DNA from: Pseudomonas sp. R28(2017)
GTDB lineage: Bacteria; Pseudomonadota; Gammaproteobacteria; Pseudomonadales; Pseudomonadaceae
Assembly (NCBI RefSeq): GCF_002112505.1
Contig: NZ_NEHW01000001.1
Coordinates: forward strand, 186,001-250,000
Direction: 5' to 3'
DNA length: 64,000 nucleotides
A program made the position numbers and the translations under genes. Shown here in pieces: positions 26,451 through 35,238 of the stretch. The notes below the pieces were generated by a model. That model did no database searches, was not told the DNA's origin, and saw only the letters and a program-made list of their open reading frames with translations. Numbering within the stretch: position 1 is the stretch's first letter; every line of letters begins with the position of its first letter.

Positions 26451-28034
26451 TCAGATGTAGTTGACCAGCGACAGGCCGGCGACCTTGGCATAGGCCTGCA
26501 GCGAGGCTTGCAGCATGTTGGTCTGCATCTGCAGGCGCAACATCACCTCGGCCGGGTCGCTTTCGCGGATCGAACTCTGGGTCTTGGTATTCTCGGTGCT
26601 CAGCGCTTCGTTGGTTTCGGCCTGTACGTCCAGCGCCTGGCCGCGGCCACCGATGGCGCTGATCGACGACGACACCTGGTCGGTGGCACTGGCGATGTTG
26701 CCAATCGCCGAGTCCAGCGAGGCCAGGAAGTTCTGCCGAGCCACCGGGTCACCATCGACCGGGGTGCTCAACGCAGTGCGCAGCTTGCTGATGGTGTCGA
26801 GCACGTTCTGGGTCTGGTGGGTATCGACCTTGACCGCGAACGAATCGCCGCTGCTCGGTGCACCCGAAAGTTCGAAGCTGACACCGGCTGCCGTCGCCGT
26901 GGTTCCGTTCGGCCCACCCAGCGCACCCGAAGCCACCGGGCGGCTGTCAGCGGTCACAGGCGAGGCATAGAGTTCAAAGGTATTGGTACCGGTGAACTTT
27001 AGCACGGCACCACCGGACGGGAACGCCGCCTGGTAGGCCGCCTGGTCGGTGATGGTCGCGCCGGTAATCTGCTCGGAAGAGGCATTGCCCGGGCTGCGGG
27101 TGCCAGAAACATCATCGGGCTTGGAGCTCAGCGAGAACGTGTGGCCGGCAATGACCGCATCTTCGTTGCCCTTGTCGCCAGCCTGGAAGCTGACATCCAG
27201 ACGCAGGTCGACGCCACGGAAGCTGATCGTGGCGTTTTCGGCGTTCGGGTCGAACTTGCCGCCCTGGCTGGCGTCGAGGGTCACGTCGTTGTTGTTGGCG
27301 TCGGTGATCTTGTACTCGGTGCTGCTGATGAACTCGATCTTGTACGGCTCGCCACTGCGGAAACGGTCGTTGTAGGTCGCGCTGCCGGAGACCTGGCCAT
27401 TGGACAGGCTGACACGGCCATCGTCGGTGGCCGGCGCGGTCAGCGTGGTCTGGCTGCGGCTGGTATTGAGCGCTTGCTCGAAGGCGTCGTAGCCGGTTTC
27501 GTTGGCCGCCAGGCTGAGCATGTCACCCACCTGCAGGTTCAACTTGCTCTGGTCGCCCTGGTAGCTGTAGGTGCCGTCGGCATTGCGCACGAAGGGCTGG
27601 GTATCGCCCTTGGAGCCCGAGAAGATGTACTTGCCGTTCTCGTCCTTGCTGTTCATCAGGGTGAACAGCTGGTCTTCGAGCGAAGCGAGTTCGTCGGCAT
27701 TGGCCTTGCGATCGGCGTCGGTGAACGAGCCGTTGCCCGAGCTCACGGCCAGTTCGTTGACCCGCTGCAAAATGGTCCCAATCGAGTTCAGCGTGCTTTC
27801 GGCAGTCCCCAGCGCATTGCGCACACTGGTGATGTTGCCGCTGTACTGCTTGAGCATGTTCTGCTGCTGCTCCAGCTGCAGCAACCGCGCAGCCCCGACC
27901 GGGTCGTCCTTGGCCGAACGCACGCGGATGCCATCGCTGGCCTCCTGCTGGCTCTTCACCGTCTTGGCGAAGTTGCTCTGGTAGTTGGCCTGGTTGGTGT
28001 TGTAGAACTGCGAAGTGGAGATGCGTACGCTCAC
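26451..28034 (-). CDS. flgL: Flagellar hook-filament junction protein FlgL
   Basis: FlgL (HAP3) joins the filament to the FlgK zone of the hook. The 527 residues show the flagellin-like N-terminal helix (VRISTSQFYNTNQANYQSNF) and C-terminal helix (LRLQMQTNMLQASLQAYAKV, then AGLSLVNYI), with a beta-rich middle. It follows flgK by 12 bases and is the last structural gene of the flgF-L run before the glycosylation island. Confidence 0.95.
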   Translation of the reverse strand: MSVRISTSQFYNTNQANYQSNFAKTVKSQQEASDGIRVRSAKDDPVGAARLLQLEQQQNMLKQYSGNITSVRNALGTAESTLNSIGTILQRVNELAVSSGNGSFTDADRKANADELASLEDQLFTLMNSKDENGKYIFSGSKGDTQPFVRNADGTYSYQGDQSKLNLQVGDMLSLAANETGYDAFEQALNTSRSQTTLTAPATDDGRVSLSNGQVSGSATYNDRFRSGEPYKIEFISSTEYKITDANNNDVTLDASQGGKFDPNAENATISFRGVDLRLDVSFQAGDKGNEDAVIAGHTFSLSSKPDDVSGTRSPGNASSEQITGATITDQAAYQAAFPSGGAVLKFTGTNTFELYASPVTADSRPVASGALGGPNGTTATAAGVSFELSGAPSSGDSFAVKVDTHQTQNVLDTISKLRTALSTPVDGDPVARQNFLASLDSAIGNIASATDQVSSSISAIGGRGQALDVQAETNEALSTENTKTQSSIRESDPAEVMLRLQMQTNMLQASLQAYAKVAGLSLVNYI

Positions 28035-28046
28035 GATCCAAGCTCC

Positions 28047-30080
28047 TTAAAGACTGTTGATCAGGGTGGCGAAGGTTTCCTGGGCCGCCTTGATGATCTG
28101 CGACGACGCGGTGTAGTACTGCTGGAACTTGATCAGGTTGCCGGTCTCTTCGTCGATCGAGACACCCGACACGCCATTGCGCGCATCCAGCGCGGAGGTG
28201 TGCAGGGCCGTGGTGGCGTCGCTGTCCATCTGCGCCTGGCCGGCCTTGCCGCCGACGTTGGACACCAGCTTGGCGTAGGCGTCGGTGAAGCTGATGCCCT
28301 TGCCGTCAGCGCCCACCTCGACGGTGGACTTGGTCTGCAGGTCGATCACCGACTGGCCGTTGCGGTTGTCCGCCGAGCCTGCACCGGTCAGTGCCACGGT
28401 GTAGCTGTCACCGTTCTTCGGCGCACCGGAAACACTCATCTCGAAGGTGAAACTGCTGCCCAGCGAGTTGCCGTTGCCGTCGACCATCGGCACCGACAGC
28501 TGCAGCTTGTTCTCCTGCCCCGGGATCACGGTGCCGCTGCCGATATTGTTGCCCTTGGCGTCATACATCGTGTACGCCTGCGGCGAGGTGGTGTCATCGC
28601 CGAAGACCAGCTTGACCGGTGTCGAATACTTCAGGCCGGTCTGCAGTTGCGAACGCTGCGTGGCGTCGTAGATATCCAGCTCGGAGGTCAGGGTCGGCTG
28701 GGTGATCACACCGGTACCCTTGTTGCCGGCACCACTGGTCGCGGTCAGCGGCGATGCCAGCGCCAGGCGCTTGGGGTCGGTCAGCACGGTGTCGATGCCC
28801 GCCGCGGCATTGCGCGTGGGGGTGATCTTGAAGCTGTCGCCAGCGCTCAGGCCACCGCCATTGAGCGACAGGGTGAAACCGTCGATGACCGGTGGCGGGT
28901 TGTCGCTGAGGTCGAAGCTGCCCATGTCGGTGCCGTCAGGCAGCTTGCGCACGTTGTAGCCGGTGGCGCTGGTGAAGGTCACCTGGTAATCGCTGGTGCT
29001 CAGCTTGCCGGTGTCCTTGATGGTCACATCGAGGTTGCCGGAGCCGGCACTGTTGCCCGACTTGGCCACGCTGCGCTGGCTGATGGCTGCGGCGCTGTTG
29101 ATGTCGGCGAACAGCGTGGCACCGAACTCGCCATTCTTGTCGATGCCCTGCGCCAGCTGGCTGTTGATGGCATCGGCCACCACCAGGGCCACGCGGCCGA
29201 GTTCGTTGATCGCGGGGTCGAGGGTTTCCTTGCGGTAGCGGATCAGCCCGCCCAGCTCACCACCGGTGGTGCTGTTGGTGATGTCCATCTTGGTCGAGCC
29301 GCGATTGAGGATCAGGCTCATGCGGGTCGGGTCGGTGGCGCTCGGCTCGACGCCGATGGTCTGGGTAGTGTTGCCCAGCACCAGGGCCTGGCCGTTCTTC
29401 AGGTAGATGTCGTAGTTGCCGTTCTTCTGCTCCACCACGTCGGCACCGATCAGCGCCGACAGCTCGCGCACGGCGCCATCGCGCTGGTCGAGCAGGTCGT
29501 TGGGCTGGCCGTTGACTGCGGTCATCTTGGAGATCTGGCCGTTGAGGTCGGCAATCGACTTGGTCAGGGCGTTGACCTTGTCGGCGATCGACGCCATGTT
29601 GGCGTTGATGTCGCTGTTCTGCTGGTTGAACTGCGCCGACAGGGTGTTGAAACGCTTGGCCAGGGACTGGGCGCTGGTCAACAACAGCTGGCGCGAGGCG
29701 TCCTCGGTCGGCTTGGCGGCAGCATCCTGCATGGCGCTGAAGAAGCTCTGCAGCGCAGCGGTGATGCCGGTGTCGCTGCTCGACAGGGCGGTGTCCAGCG
29801 GGGTGATCTGATTCAGGTACGAGGTGGCATCGCTGCTCAGCGAGGTGGTGGTACGCAGCTGGTTCTCGAGGAACGCGTTGTACACCCGACGCACGTCGGC
29901 CAGGGTGGTGCCGGAGCCGATGAACACCTGGCCGACCTGCTGGCCGCCCTTGGTCTTCTGCACGTTCTGCTGGCGCGAGTAGCTCTCGACATCGGCGTTG
30001 GCGATGTTGTTACCGAGGGTGTACATCCCCGACTGCGCGGCGCCAAGCCCCGACATACCAATGTTGATCAGACTCGCCAT
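28047..30080 (-). CDS. flgK: Flagellar hook-associated protein FlgK
   Basis: FlgK (HAP1) is the first junction protein on the hook tip. The 677 residues start with the rod/hook family motif SGLGAAQSGMYTLGNNIANADVESYSRQ and end with a D0 helix (QQYYTASSQIIKAAQETFATL). The large variable middle is rich in Gly, Asn and Thr, with repeated beta-type segments (GDSFKITPTRN, GDSYTVALTG). It lies 12 bases after flgJ in the same operon. Confidence 0.96.
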   Translation of the reverse strand: MASLINIGMSGLGAAQSGMYTLGNNIANADVESYSRQQNVQKTKGGQQVGQVFIGSGTTLADVRRVYNAFLENQLRTTTSLSSDATSYLNQITPLDTALSSSDTGITAALQSFFSAMQDAAAKPTEDASRQLLLTSAQSLAKRFNTLSAQFNQQNSDINANMASIADKVNALTKSIADLNGQISKMTAVNGQPNDLLDQRDGAVRELSALIGADVVEQKNGNYDIYLKNGQALVLGNTTQTIGVEPSATDPTRMSLILNRGSTKMDITNSTTGGELGGLIRYRKETLDPAINELGRVALVVADAINSQLAQGIDKNGEFGATLFADINSAAAISQRSVAKSGNSAGSGNLDVTIKDTGKLSTSDYQVTFTSATGYNVRKLPDGTDMGSFDLSDNPPPVIDGFTLSLNGGGLSAGDSFKITPTRNAAAGIDTVLTDPKRLALASPLTATSGAGNKGTGVITQPTLTSELDIYDATQRSQLQTGLKYSTPVKLVFGDDTTSPQAYTMYDAKGNNIGSGTVIPGQENKLQLSVPMVDGNGNSLGSSFTFEMSVSGAPKNGDSYTVALTGAGSADNRNGQSVIDLQTKSTVEVGADGKGISFTDAYAKLVSNVGGKAGQAQMDSDATTALHTSALDARNGVSGVSIDEETGNLIKFQQYYTASSQIIKAAQETFATLINSL

Positions 30081-30092
30081 GGTTCCATGCCC

Positions 30093-31259
30093 TTAAAGTT
30101 TCGTTGTGGTACCGAGCGCTGCGTATTGCTCGTACGACTTCATCTGTCTTGCGATCTGCGAGATCTTGCTGGCGTAGTTCGGGTCGGTGGCGTACCCGGC
30201 CTTTTGCAGTTCCCGCACGAATTGTTCTGGGTTATCGGCCGACTTCACCGCATCTTGATAGCGCGAATTGTTCTGCAACAGGCTCACCAGGTCGTGGAAA
30301 CTGTCCTGGTACGAATCGTAGGAGCGGAACGCCGCTGTCTCCTTGACGAACTGGCCGTCGCGGAACTCGCTGGTGATCGCCCGCGCCGAATCGCCTTCCC
30401 AATTACCGCTGGCCTTGATGCCGAACAGGTTGTGGCTGCTGCTGCCGTCACTGTTGCGCATGACCGACTTGCCCCAGCCGGTTTCCAGGGCAGCCTGGGC
30501 CACCAGGTAGCGTGGGTCGATGCCGATGCGCCTGGCGGCCTGCTCTGCCATCGGCAGCATGGTGGCGACGAACTCGTCGCCGTCGGCAAAGGCCTTCTTC
30601 GGCGCCAGCGGTGGCTGCGCCACGGCGCGACCGGTGATGCGCAGGCCGTTGTCCGGGATGGCGATGGCCTTGGCCACTTGCTGCCCGTCACGGGCCGGCA
30701 CGGCGGCACTGTTGGTGGTTGCAGCCGGGCTGGTGGCCGACGGCACGATACCGGCCAGCAGGCGGTCGGTGAGCTTGCCCGGCAACGCCAGGCGCCGCGA
30801 ATTGAGCGCGGCGACGTCGTTGCGCGTGGCCGTGGACGAGGTGGCCTGCACCGGCTCGGCCACCTTGTTGCCCCACAGCGTCGGCGCGCTGCCTTCGATG
30901 CGCGGGAACGGGCTGGTGTTGACCGGGGTGGCCTTGTTCTTCGACAGCTGGCGCACCAGCACGTCCTGCAGGCCGATACCACCACCTTCGCGGGACATGC
31001 TCACGGCCAGCTGCTGGTCGTACATGTCACGGTACTGCTTGACCGTCTCGCTGTTCATCGGGTTGTCGTCGGCCAGCACGTCGCTGGCCTTGCGCGAGGC
31101 CTTGAGCATCTCGCTGATGAACAGCGACTCGAACTCCTGGGCCACCTTGCGCACGTTGGCGTCGCTGTCGCGGTCACCGTGCTTGAGCGAACTCAGGCGA
31201 TTGAGGTCGGTGTAGGCACCGCTGTCGGCGTGGCTGGAGACCAGGCTTTTCGAATTCAT
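30093..31259 (-). CDS. flgJ: Flagellar rod cap and peptidoglycan hydrolase FlgJ
   Basis: FlgJ caps the rod and cuts peptidoglycan so that the rod can pass. The 388 residues have an N-terminal rod-binding domain (KVAQEFESLFISEMLKASRK), an Ala/Thr/Pro linker and a C-terminal glucosaminidase domain (LVAQAALETGWGKS with the catalytic Glu, HNLFGIKASGNWEG). The length is at the long end for the family because of the linker. It lies between flgI and flgK with 11-12 base gaps. Confidence 0.95.
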   Translation of the reverse strand: MNSKSLVSSHADSGAYTDLNRLSSLKHGDRDSDANVRKVAQEFESLFISEMLKASRKASDVLADDNPMNSETVKQYRDMYDQQLAVSMSREGGGIGLQDVLVRQLSKNKATPVNTSPFPRIEGSAPTLWGNKVAEPVQATSSTATRNDVAALNSRRLALPGKLTDRLLAGIVPSATSPAATTNSAAVPARDGQQVAKAIAIPDNGLRITGRAVAQPPLAPKKAFADGDEFVATMLPMAEQAARRIGIDPRYLVAQAALETGWGKSVMRNSDGSSSHNLFGIKASGNWEGDSARAITSEFRDGQFVKETAAFRSYDSYQDSFHDLVSLLQNNSRYQDAVKSADNPEQFVRELQKAGYATDPNYASKISQIARQMKSYEQYAALGTTTKL

Positions 31260-31270
31260 CCGTGGCGTCC

Positions 31271-32386
31271 TCAGATCACGATCAGGTCGGCCTGCAAGGC
31301 GCCGGCCTGTTTCAGTGCTTCGAGAATGGCCATCAGGTCGCCCGGTGCCGCGCCGACCTGGTTCACCGCGCGGACGATCTCATCCAGCGTGGTCCCCGGG
31401 CCAAACTTGAACATCGGCTTGGCTTCCTGTTCGGCATTGACCCGCGAACGCGGAACCACCGCGGTCTGGCCATTGGAGAACGGCCCCGGCTGGCTGACGA
31501 TCGGGTCTTCGGTAATGGTCACGGTGAGGCTGCCGTGGGTCACTGCAGCCGGTGAAACCTTGACGTTCTGGCCGATGACGATGGTACCGGTGCGCGAGTT
31601 GATGATGACCTTGGCCACGGCCTGGCCCGGGTCGATCTCGAGGTTCTCGAGGATCGACAGGTAGTCGACGCGCTGGCTCGGGTCCATCGGCGCGGTGACC
31701 CGCACCGAGCCACCGTCCACGGCCTGGGCCACACCTGGGCCGAGCAGGTCGTTGACCTTGTCGACGATGCGCTTGGCGGTGGTGAAGTCCGGGCGGTTGA
31801 GGTTAAGGGTCAGGCTGTTGCCCTGGTTGAAACCACTCGGCACGGCGCGCTCGACCGAAGCGCCGCCGGGAATACGGCCGGCCGACGGAACGTTGACGGT
31901 GATTTTCGAGCCGTCACGGCCTTCGGCATCGAAGCCACCGACCACCAGGTTGCCTTGGGCGATGGCGTAGACGTTGCCGTCGATCCCCTTGAGCGGGGTC
32001 ATCAGCAGGCTGCCGCCGCGCAGGCTCTTGGAGTTGCCGATCGACGAAACGGTGATGTCCACCACCTGGCCCGGCTTGGCGAACGCCGGCAGGTCGGCAT
32101 GCACCGACACTGCAGCGACGTTCTTCAGCTGCACGTTGCCGGAGCCGGCCGGCACCTTGATGCCGAACTGCGACAGCATGTTGTTGAAGGTCTGCAGGGT
32201 GAACGGGGTCTGGGTGGTCTGGTCACCCGTGCCGTTGAGCCCCACCACCAGGCCATAGCCGATCAACTGGTTGGAACGCACGCCGGAGATGCTGGCAATG
32301 TCCTTGAGGCGCTCGGCGTGGACGCCGAACGCGCAGGACAGGAGCAGGGTCGCGGCTATCAGCTGCCTAAGGTTGAACATGTTCAT
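31271..32386 (-). CDS. flgI: Flagellar P-ring protein FlgI
   Basis: FlgI forms the periplasmic P ring around the rod. The 371 residues begin with a Sec signal peptide ([19 protein letters not shown]) and hold the family blocks [20 protein letters not shown] and [21 protein letters not shown] second ATG two codons in (32380) is an equally possible start. The gene follows flgH by six bases. FlgA, encoded at 42566-43318, is its assembly chaperone. Confidence 0.95.
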   Translation of the reverse strand: MNMFNLRQLIAATLLLSCAFGVHAERLKDIASISGVRSNQLIGYGLVVGLNGTGDQTTQTPFTLQTFNNMLSQFGIKVPAGSGNVQLKNVAAVSVHADLPAFAKPGQVVDITVSSIGNSKSLRGGSLLMTPLKGIDGNVYAIAQGNLVVGGFDAEGRDGSKITVNVPSAGRIPGGASVERAVPSGFNQGNSLTLNLNRPDFTTAKRIVDKVNDLLGPGVAQAVDGGSVRVTAPMDPSQRVDYLSILENLEIDPGQAVAKVIINSRTGTIVIGQNVKVSPAAVTHGSLTVTITEDPIVSQPGPFSNGQTAVVPRSRVNAEQEAKPMFKFGPGTTLDEIVRAVNQVGAAPGDLMAILEALKQAGALQADLIVI

Positions 32387-32392
32387 CCGTAC

Positions 32393-33088
32393 TCAGAAGG
32401 GCCAAAGCGGGCTCAGGAAGAAGCGGTCGAACCAGCCGGGCTGACTGGCATCGGCGAACGAACCGGTGCCCGAATAGGTGATGCGCGCGTCGGCCACGCG
32501 AGTGGACGGCACGGTGTTGTCGGTGGCGATGTCGTCGGCGCGGATCAGGCCGGCGATGCGCACCAGTTCTTCACCGGTGTTCAGGGTCATCCACTTTTCG
32601 CCGCGCACGGCGATGATGCCGTTGGGCAGCACTTCGGCCACGGTGACCGTGATCGAACCGGTCAGGGTGTTGCCCTGGGTGGCCTTGCTGTCGCCCTTGG
32701 TGGTGCGATCGCCGCTGTAGCCCGCCTCCAGCGACAGGTCGCCGCTGCCGAACGGGTTGTTGGTGTTCGGGTTGGAGCCGAACAGCGAGGTCAGGCCGAT
32801 ATCCGCCTTGCTGTTCTTCTGGATCTGCGACCCTGCGTTCTTGCTCGCCGAGGTGCGCTCGTTGAGGGTGATGGTGATGATGTCACCCACGCGGAACGCC
32901 TTGCGGTCGGTGTACAGGCCCTGCTCGAAACCGGCCTGGTAGATCGAACCGTTGTTGGCTGCCGCCGGCAGCGGGGTGCGCGGCAGAACCGGCGCGTAAT
33001 ACGGGTCGTTCGGCTTCGGCGTCGGCGCGACGCAACCTGCCAGCACAACCGCCCCCCCCAGGGCGAACACAGACAACAGACGCTTCAT
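32393..33088 (-). CDS. flgH: Flagellar L-ring lipoprotein FlgH
   Basis: FlgH is the outer-membrane L-ring subunit. The 231 residues start with a lipoprotein signal whose lipobox is LAGC ([19 protein letters not shown]). The conserved beta stretches [20 protein letters not shown] and [10 protein letters not shown] follow near the middle and end. The ATG at 33088, preceded by GAGGTAAG, is needed for the signal peptide to be N-terminal; an in-frame ATG 13 codons earlier is rejected. Confidence 0.95.
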   Translation of the reverse strand: MKRLLSVFALGGAVVLAGCVAPTPKPNDPYYAPVLPRTPLPAAANNGSIYQAGFEQGLYTDRKAFRVGDIITITLNERTSASKNAGSQIQKNSKADIGLTSLFGSNPNTNNPFGSGDLSLEAGYSGDRTTKGDSKATQGNTLTGSITVTVAEVLPNGIIAVRGEKWMTLNTGEELVRIAGLIRADDIATDNTVPSTRVADARITYSGTGSFADASQPGWFDRFFLSPLWPF

Positions 33089-33133
33089 GACACTTACCTC
33101 ACGGTGTAACGGGAGTAGAACCTGCACTAGGGT

Positions 33134-33919
33134 TTAGAGCTGTTGAGTCACGAACGACAGCATCTGGTCGGCGGTGGAGATGACCTTGGAGTTCATCTCG
33201 TAGGCACGCTGGGTGGTGATCATGTTCACCAGCTCTTCCACGGTGCTGACGTTGGAGTTTTCCAGGGTCTGCTGCAGGGTGGTGCCGAAGCCGTTCAGGC
33301 CCGGGGTACCGACCTGTGGCGCGCCACTGGCGGCGGTCTCCAGGAACAGGTTGTCACCGATCGCCTGCAGGCCAGCCGGGTTGATGAAGTCGGCGGTCTG
33401 CAGGTTGCCGATGACCTGTGCCGCCGGGTTGCCGGCGGTGGTGATCGACACGGTACCGTCCTGACCGACGGTGAAGGTCTGGGCGTCGTTCGGCACCACG
33501 ATCGCCGGCTCCAGGGCAAAGCCCTGGGCGGTGACGATCTGGCCATCGGAGTTCAGGTGGAAGGTACCGTCACGGGTATACGAGACGGTGCCGTCCGGCT
33601 GCAGCACCTGGAAGAAGCCACGGCCGTTGACCGCCATGTCCAGCGGGTTTTCGGTGGTCTGCAGGCTGCCGGTCTGGAAGTTCTTCTGGGTGCCGACGAT
33701 GCGCACACCGGTACCGACCTGCAGGCCCGAAGGCAGCTCGCTGTCCTGGGTCGACTGCGCGCCTGGCTGACGCTTGATCTGGTACAGCAGGTCGGCGAAC
33801 TCGGCGCGGTCACGCTTGAAGCCGGTGGTCGAGACGTTGGCCAGGTTGTTGGAAATGACGGTCAGGTTGGTGTCCTGGGCGGACAGGCCGGTTTTAGCGA
33901 CCCAAAGAGCCGGAAGCAT
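33134..33919 (-). CDS. flgG: Flagellar distal rod protein FlgG
   Basis: FlgG builds the distal rod. It is 261 residues, the usual length, with the rod motif LSAQDTNLTVISNNLANVST and the C-terminal SNVSTVEELVNMITTQRAYE. The start follows GAGGAGAA. It belongs to the flgF-L transcription unit, 47 bases after flgF. Confidence 0.96.
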   Translation of the reverse strand: MLPALWVAKTGLSAQDTNLTVISNNLANVSTTGFKRDRAEFADLLYQIKRQPGAQSTQDSELPSGLQVGTGVRIVGTQKNFQTGSLQTTENPLDMAVNGRGFFQVLQPDGTVSYTRDGTFHLNSDGQIVTAQGFALEPAIVVPNDAQTFTVGQDGTVSITTAGNPAAQVIGNLQTADFINPAGLQAIGDNLFLETAASGAPQVGTPGLNGFGTTLQQTLENSNVSTVEELVNMITTQRAYEMNSKVISTADQMLSFVTQQL

Positions 33920-33966
33920 CAGTATTCTCCTCGTGCGCCTGTTTTACGGCACCCGTTCAAAGTTGG

Positions 33967-34707
33967 TTAGCCGATTTGCAAAACACGCGCCATGGCTTCA
34001 TCGCCTTCCTTGGCCGCGTTCATCATTTTCACGTGCAGCTCGAACTGGCGGGACAGCGCCAGCACCGAAGTCATTTCTTCCACGGCGTTGACGTTGCTGC
34101 CTTCGAGGAAGCCCGACACCACCCGCACATTGACGTCGGCGGCAGCCGGTTGGCCGTTCTGGGTGTGGATCAGCCCGTCCAGGCCCTTGGTCATGCTCTT
34201 GATGTCCGGGTTGACCAGCTTGATGCGGTCGACCTCGGCCATCACCCGCGGGTCTTCGCCCATCGAGCGGATGCTGATGGTGCCGTCGGCACCGACTTCG
34301 ACTTTCTGCTCTGGCGGAATGGCGATCGGGCCACCGTTGCCGATCACCGGCATGCCATTGCCGGCACGCAGCACGCCGAGGGCGTCGATGTTCAGGCTGC
34401 CGGTGCGCACATAGGCTTCGCTGCCATCCGGCGCCTGCACGGCGATGAAGCCCTGCCCCGACACGGCCACGTCCAGGTCACGCCCAGTCTCGACCATCGG
34501 CCCTTCGCTGAAGTCGGTGGCCGGGCGTTCGGTCATGGCAAACGCCCGCGACGGAAAGCTGTCACCGAACACCGGCATCGAGCGTGCCTGCTCCAGGTCA
34601 CGCTGGAAGCCATTGGTGGAAACGTTCGCCAGGTTGTTGGCGTGGGCCTTCTGCGCCAGCGCGTTCTGGCTGGCGCCGGTCATGGCCACGTAAAGCATCT
34701 TGTCCAC
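33967..34707 (-). CDS. flgF: Flagellar proximal rod protein FlgF
   Basis: FlgF is a proximal rod subunit. The 246 residues include LYVAMTGASQNALAQKAHAN, NLANVSTNGFQRD and the C-terminal SNVNAVEEMTSVLALSRQFE. GTG at 34707 (V/M-DKMLYVAMTG) is taken as the start because GGAGG lies six to seven bases upstream. The ATG two codons earlier overlaps that ribosome site. It is the first gene of the flgFGHIJKL unit, with a sigma-54 promoter 60 bases upstream. Confidence 0.93.
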   Translation of the reverse strand: MDKMLYVAMTGASQNALAQKAHANNLANVSTNGFQRDLEQARSMPVFGDSFPSRAFAMTERPATDFSEGPMVETGRDLDVAVSGQGFIAVQAPDGSEAYVRTGSLNIDALGVLRAGNGMPVIGNGGPIAIPPEQKVEVGADGTISIRSMGEDPRVMAEVDRIKLVNPDIKSMTKGLDGLIHTQNGQPAAADVNVRVVSGFLEGSNVNAVEEMTSVLALSRQFELHVKMMNAAKEGDEAMARVLQIG

Positions 34708-34766
34708 AGTCATCCTCCGCTGCACTGACGATCGTTTGCCGTTCGCCGTGGCTGTGCAGGCTCTAA

Positions 34767-34782
34767 AGCAAGTTCCGAACCA
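34767..34782 (-). promoter_or_regulatory. Probable sigma-54 promoter of flgF
   Basis: The minus strand reads TGGTTCGGAACTTGCTT. The GG and GC are ten bases apart as required, the -12 half is perfect and the -24 half differs at two bases. The predicted start is near 34756, leaving about 50 bases of leader. A terminator lies just upstream, so flgF must have its own promoter. Confidence 0.65.
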
Positions 34783-34796
34783 ACTTTTCAAATTCA

Positions 34797-34825
34797 TGAA
34801 AAAGCCCGTGAATACGGGCTTTTTC
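34797..34825. terminator. Bidirectional rho-independent terminator upstream of flgF
   Basis: AAAAAGCCCGT (34799-34809) and ACGGGCTTTTT (34814-34824) form an 11-base-pair hairpin with A/T runs on both sides. It isolates the flgBCDE/small-gene unit from flgF. Confidence 0.9.
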
Positions 34826-34861
34826 GGGGTTTTGCCATTGAGGTGCCGCCGGTTATCCGGC

Positions 34862-34889
34862 GCAGGATTGCCGATAGCGGCAATCCTGC
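34862..34889. repeat. Perfect stem-loop next to REP pair
   Basis: GCAGGATTGCC (34862-34872) and GGCAATCCTGC (34879-34889) form an 11-base-pair stem with a six-base loop and no T run. It stands between the terminator and the REP pair. Confidence 0.6.
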
Positions 34890-34895
34890 ACCGAC

Positions 34896-34976
34896 GCCTT
34901 CGCGGGCATGCCCGCTCCCACTGGGATCGCGCAAAACCTGTGGGAGCGGGCGCGCCCGCGAAGAGGCCAGCACAGG
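34896..34976. repeat. Inverted pair of REP elements between flgF and the 61-residue secreted protein gene
   Basis: GCCTTCGCGGGCATGCCCGC and its mirror copy (CTGTGGGAGCGGGCGCGCCC, then GCGAAGAGGCC) face each other, as at 4811 and 50008. They lie in the non-coding DNA just past the stop of the small secreted-protein gene. Confidence 0.87.
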
Positions 34977-34980
34977 TCAA

Positions 34981-35166
34981 TCAAGGCTCGCGGCAACCGC
35001 CATTGCTGAATGGACCTGCGAATTTCTTCCAGCCATCGCCCGGCGGCCATTGCGAGCACACCAGCCGGCCATCCACCTGGCTCTCCCAGCGCCACCAGGG
35101 CGCGGTGCCGGCCTGGGCCTGATACAGGCAAAAAGCGGCGATCAATGTGATGACCAGCCTTTTCAT
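34981..35166 (-). CDS. Small secreted protein, unknown function
   Basis: A 61-residue protein starting with a clear Sec signal peptide (MKRLVITLIAAFCLYQAQAG). The mature part of about 42 residues is rich in Trp, Gly and Pro and has two Cys (LVCSQWPPGDGWKKFAGPF, NGGCREP) that could form a disulfide. AGGAGGG lies just before the ATG, which argues that it is really translated. It sits between flgE and flgF on the flagellar strand. I do not recognize the family. A longer in-frame reading from 35220 would hide the signal peptide. Confidence 0.75.
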   Translation of the reverse strand: MKRLVITLIAAFCLYQAQAGTAPWWRWESQVDGRLVCSQWPPGDGWKKFAGPFSNGGCREP

Positions 35167-35186
35167 GATCCCTCCTGCAAATACGA

Positions 35187-35213
35187 CTGACCCCTTCACG
35201 AGAAAGGGGTCAG
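35187..35213. terminator. Hairpin after flgE
   Basis: CTGACCCCTT (35187-35196) pairs with AAGGGGTCAG (35204-35213), a perfect ten-base-pair stem. The T run is missing on the minus strand, so it may only weaken read-through from flgE into the small secreted-protein gene. Confidence 0.55.
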
Positions 35214-35238
35214 CCCACACACGCTCAGCCAGCGACCA

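Noticed and set aside
26378..26491. A longer N-terminus for the third glycosyltransferase
   Set aside because: The upstream part overlaps the 3' end of flgL and has no GT-like sequence; the GT2 fold begins right after the GTG at 26377.
27141..31664. A 1507-codon open frame on the plus strand opposite flgL, flgK and flgJ
   Set aside because: It lies fully antisense to genes with clear protein families. Its product is His/Val/Arg-rich without domains, as expected for the mirror frame of GC-rich coding DNA.
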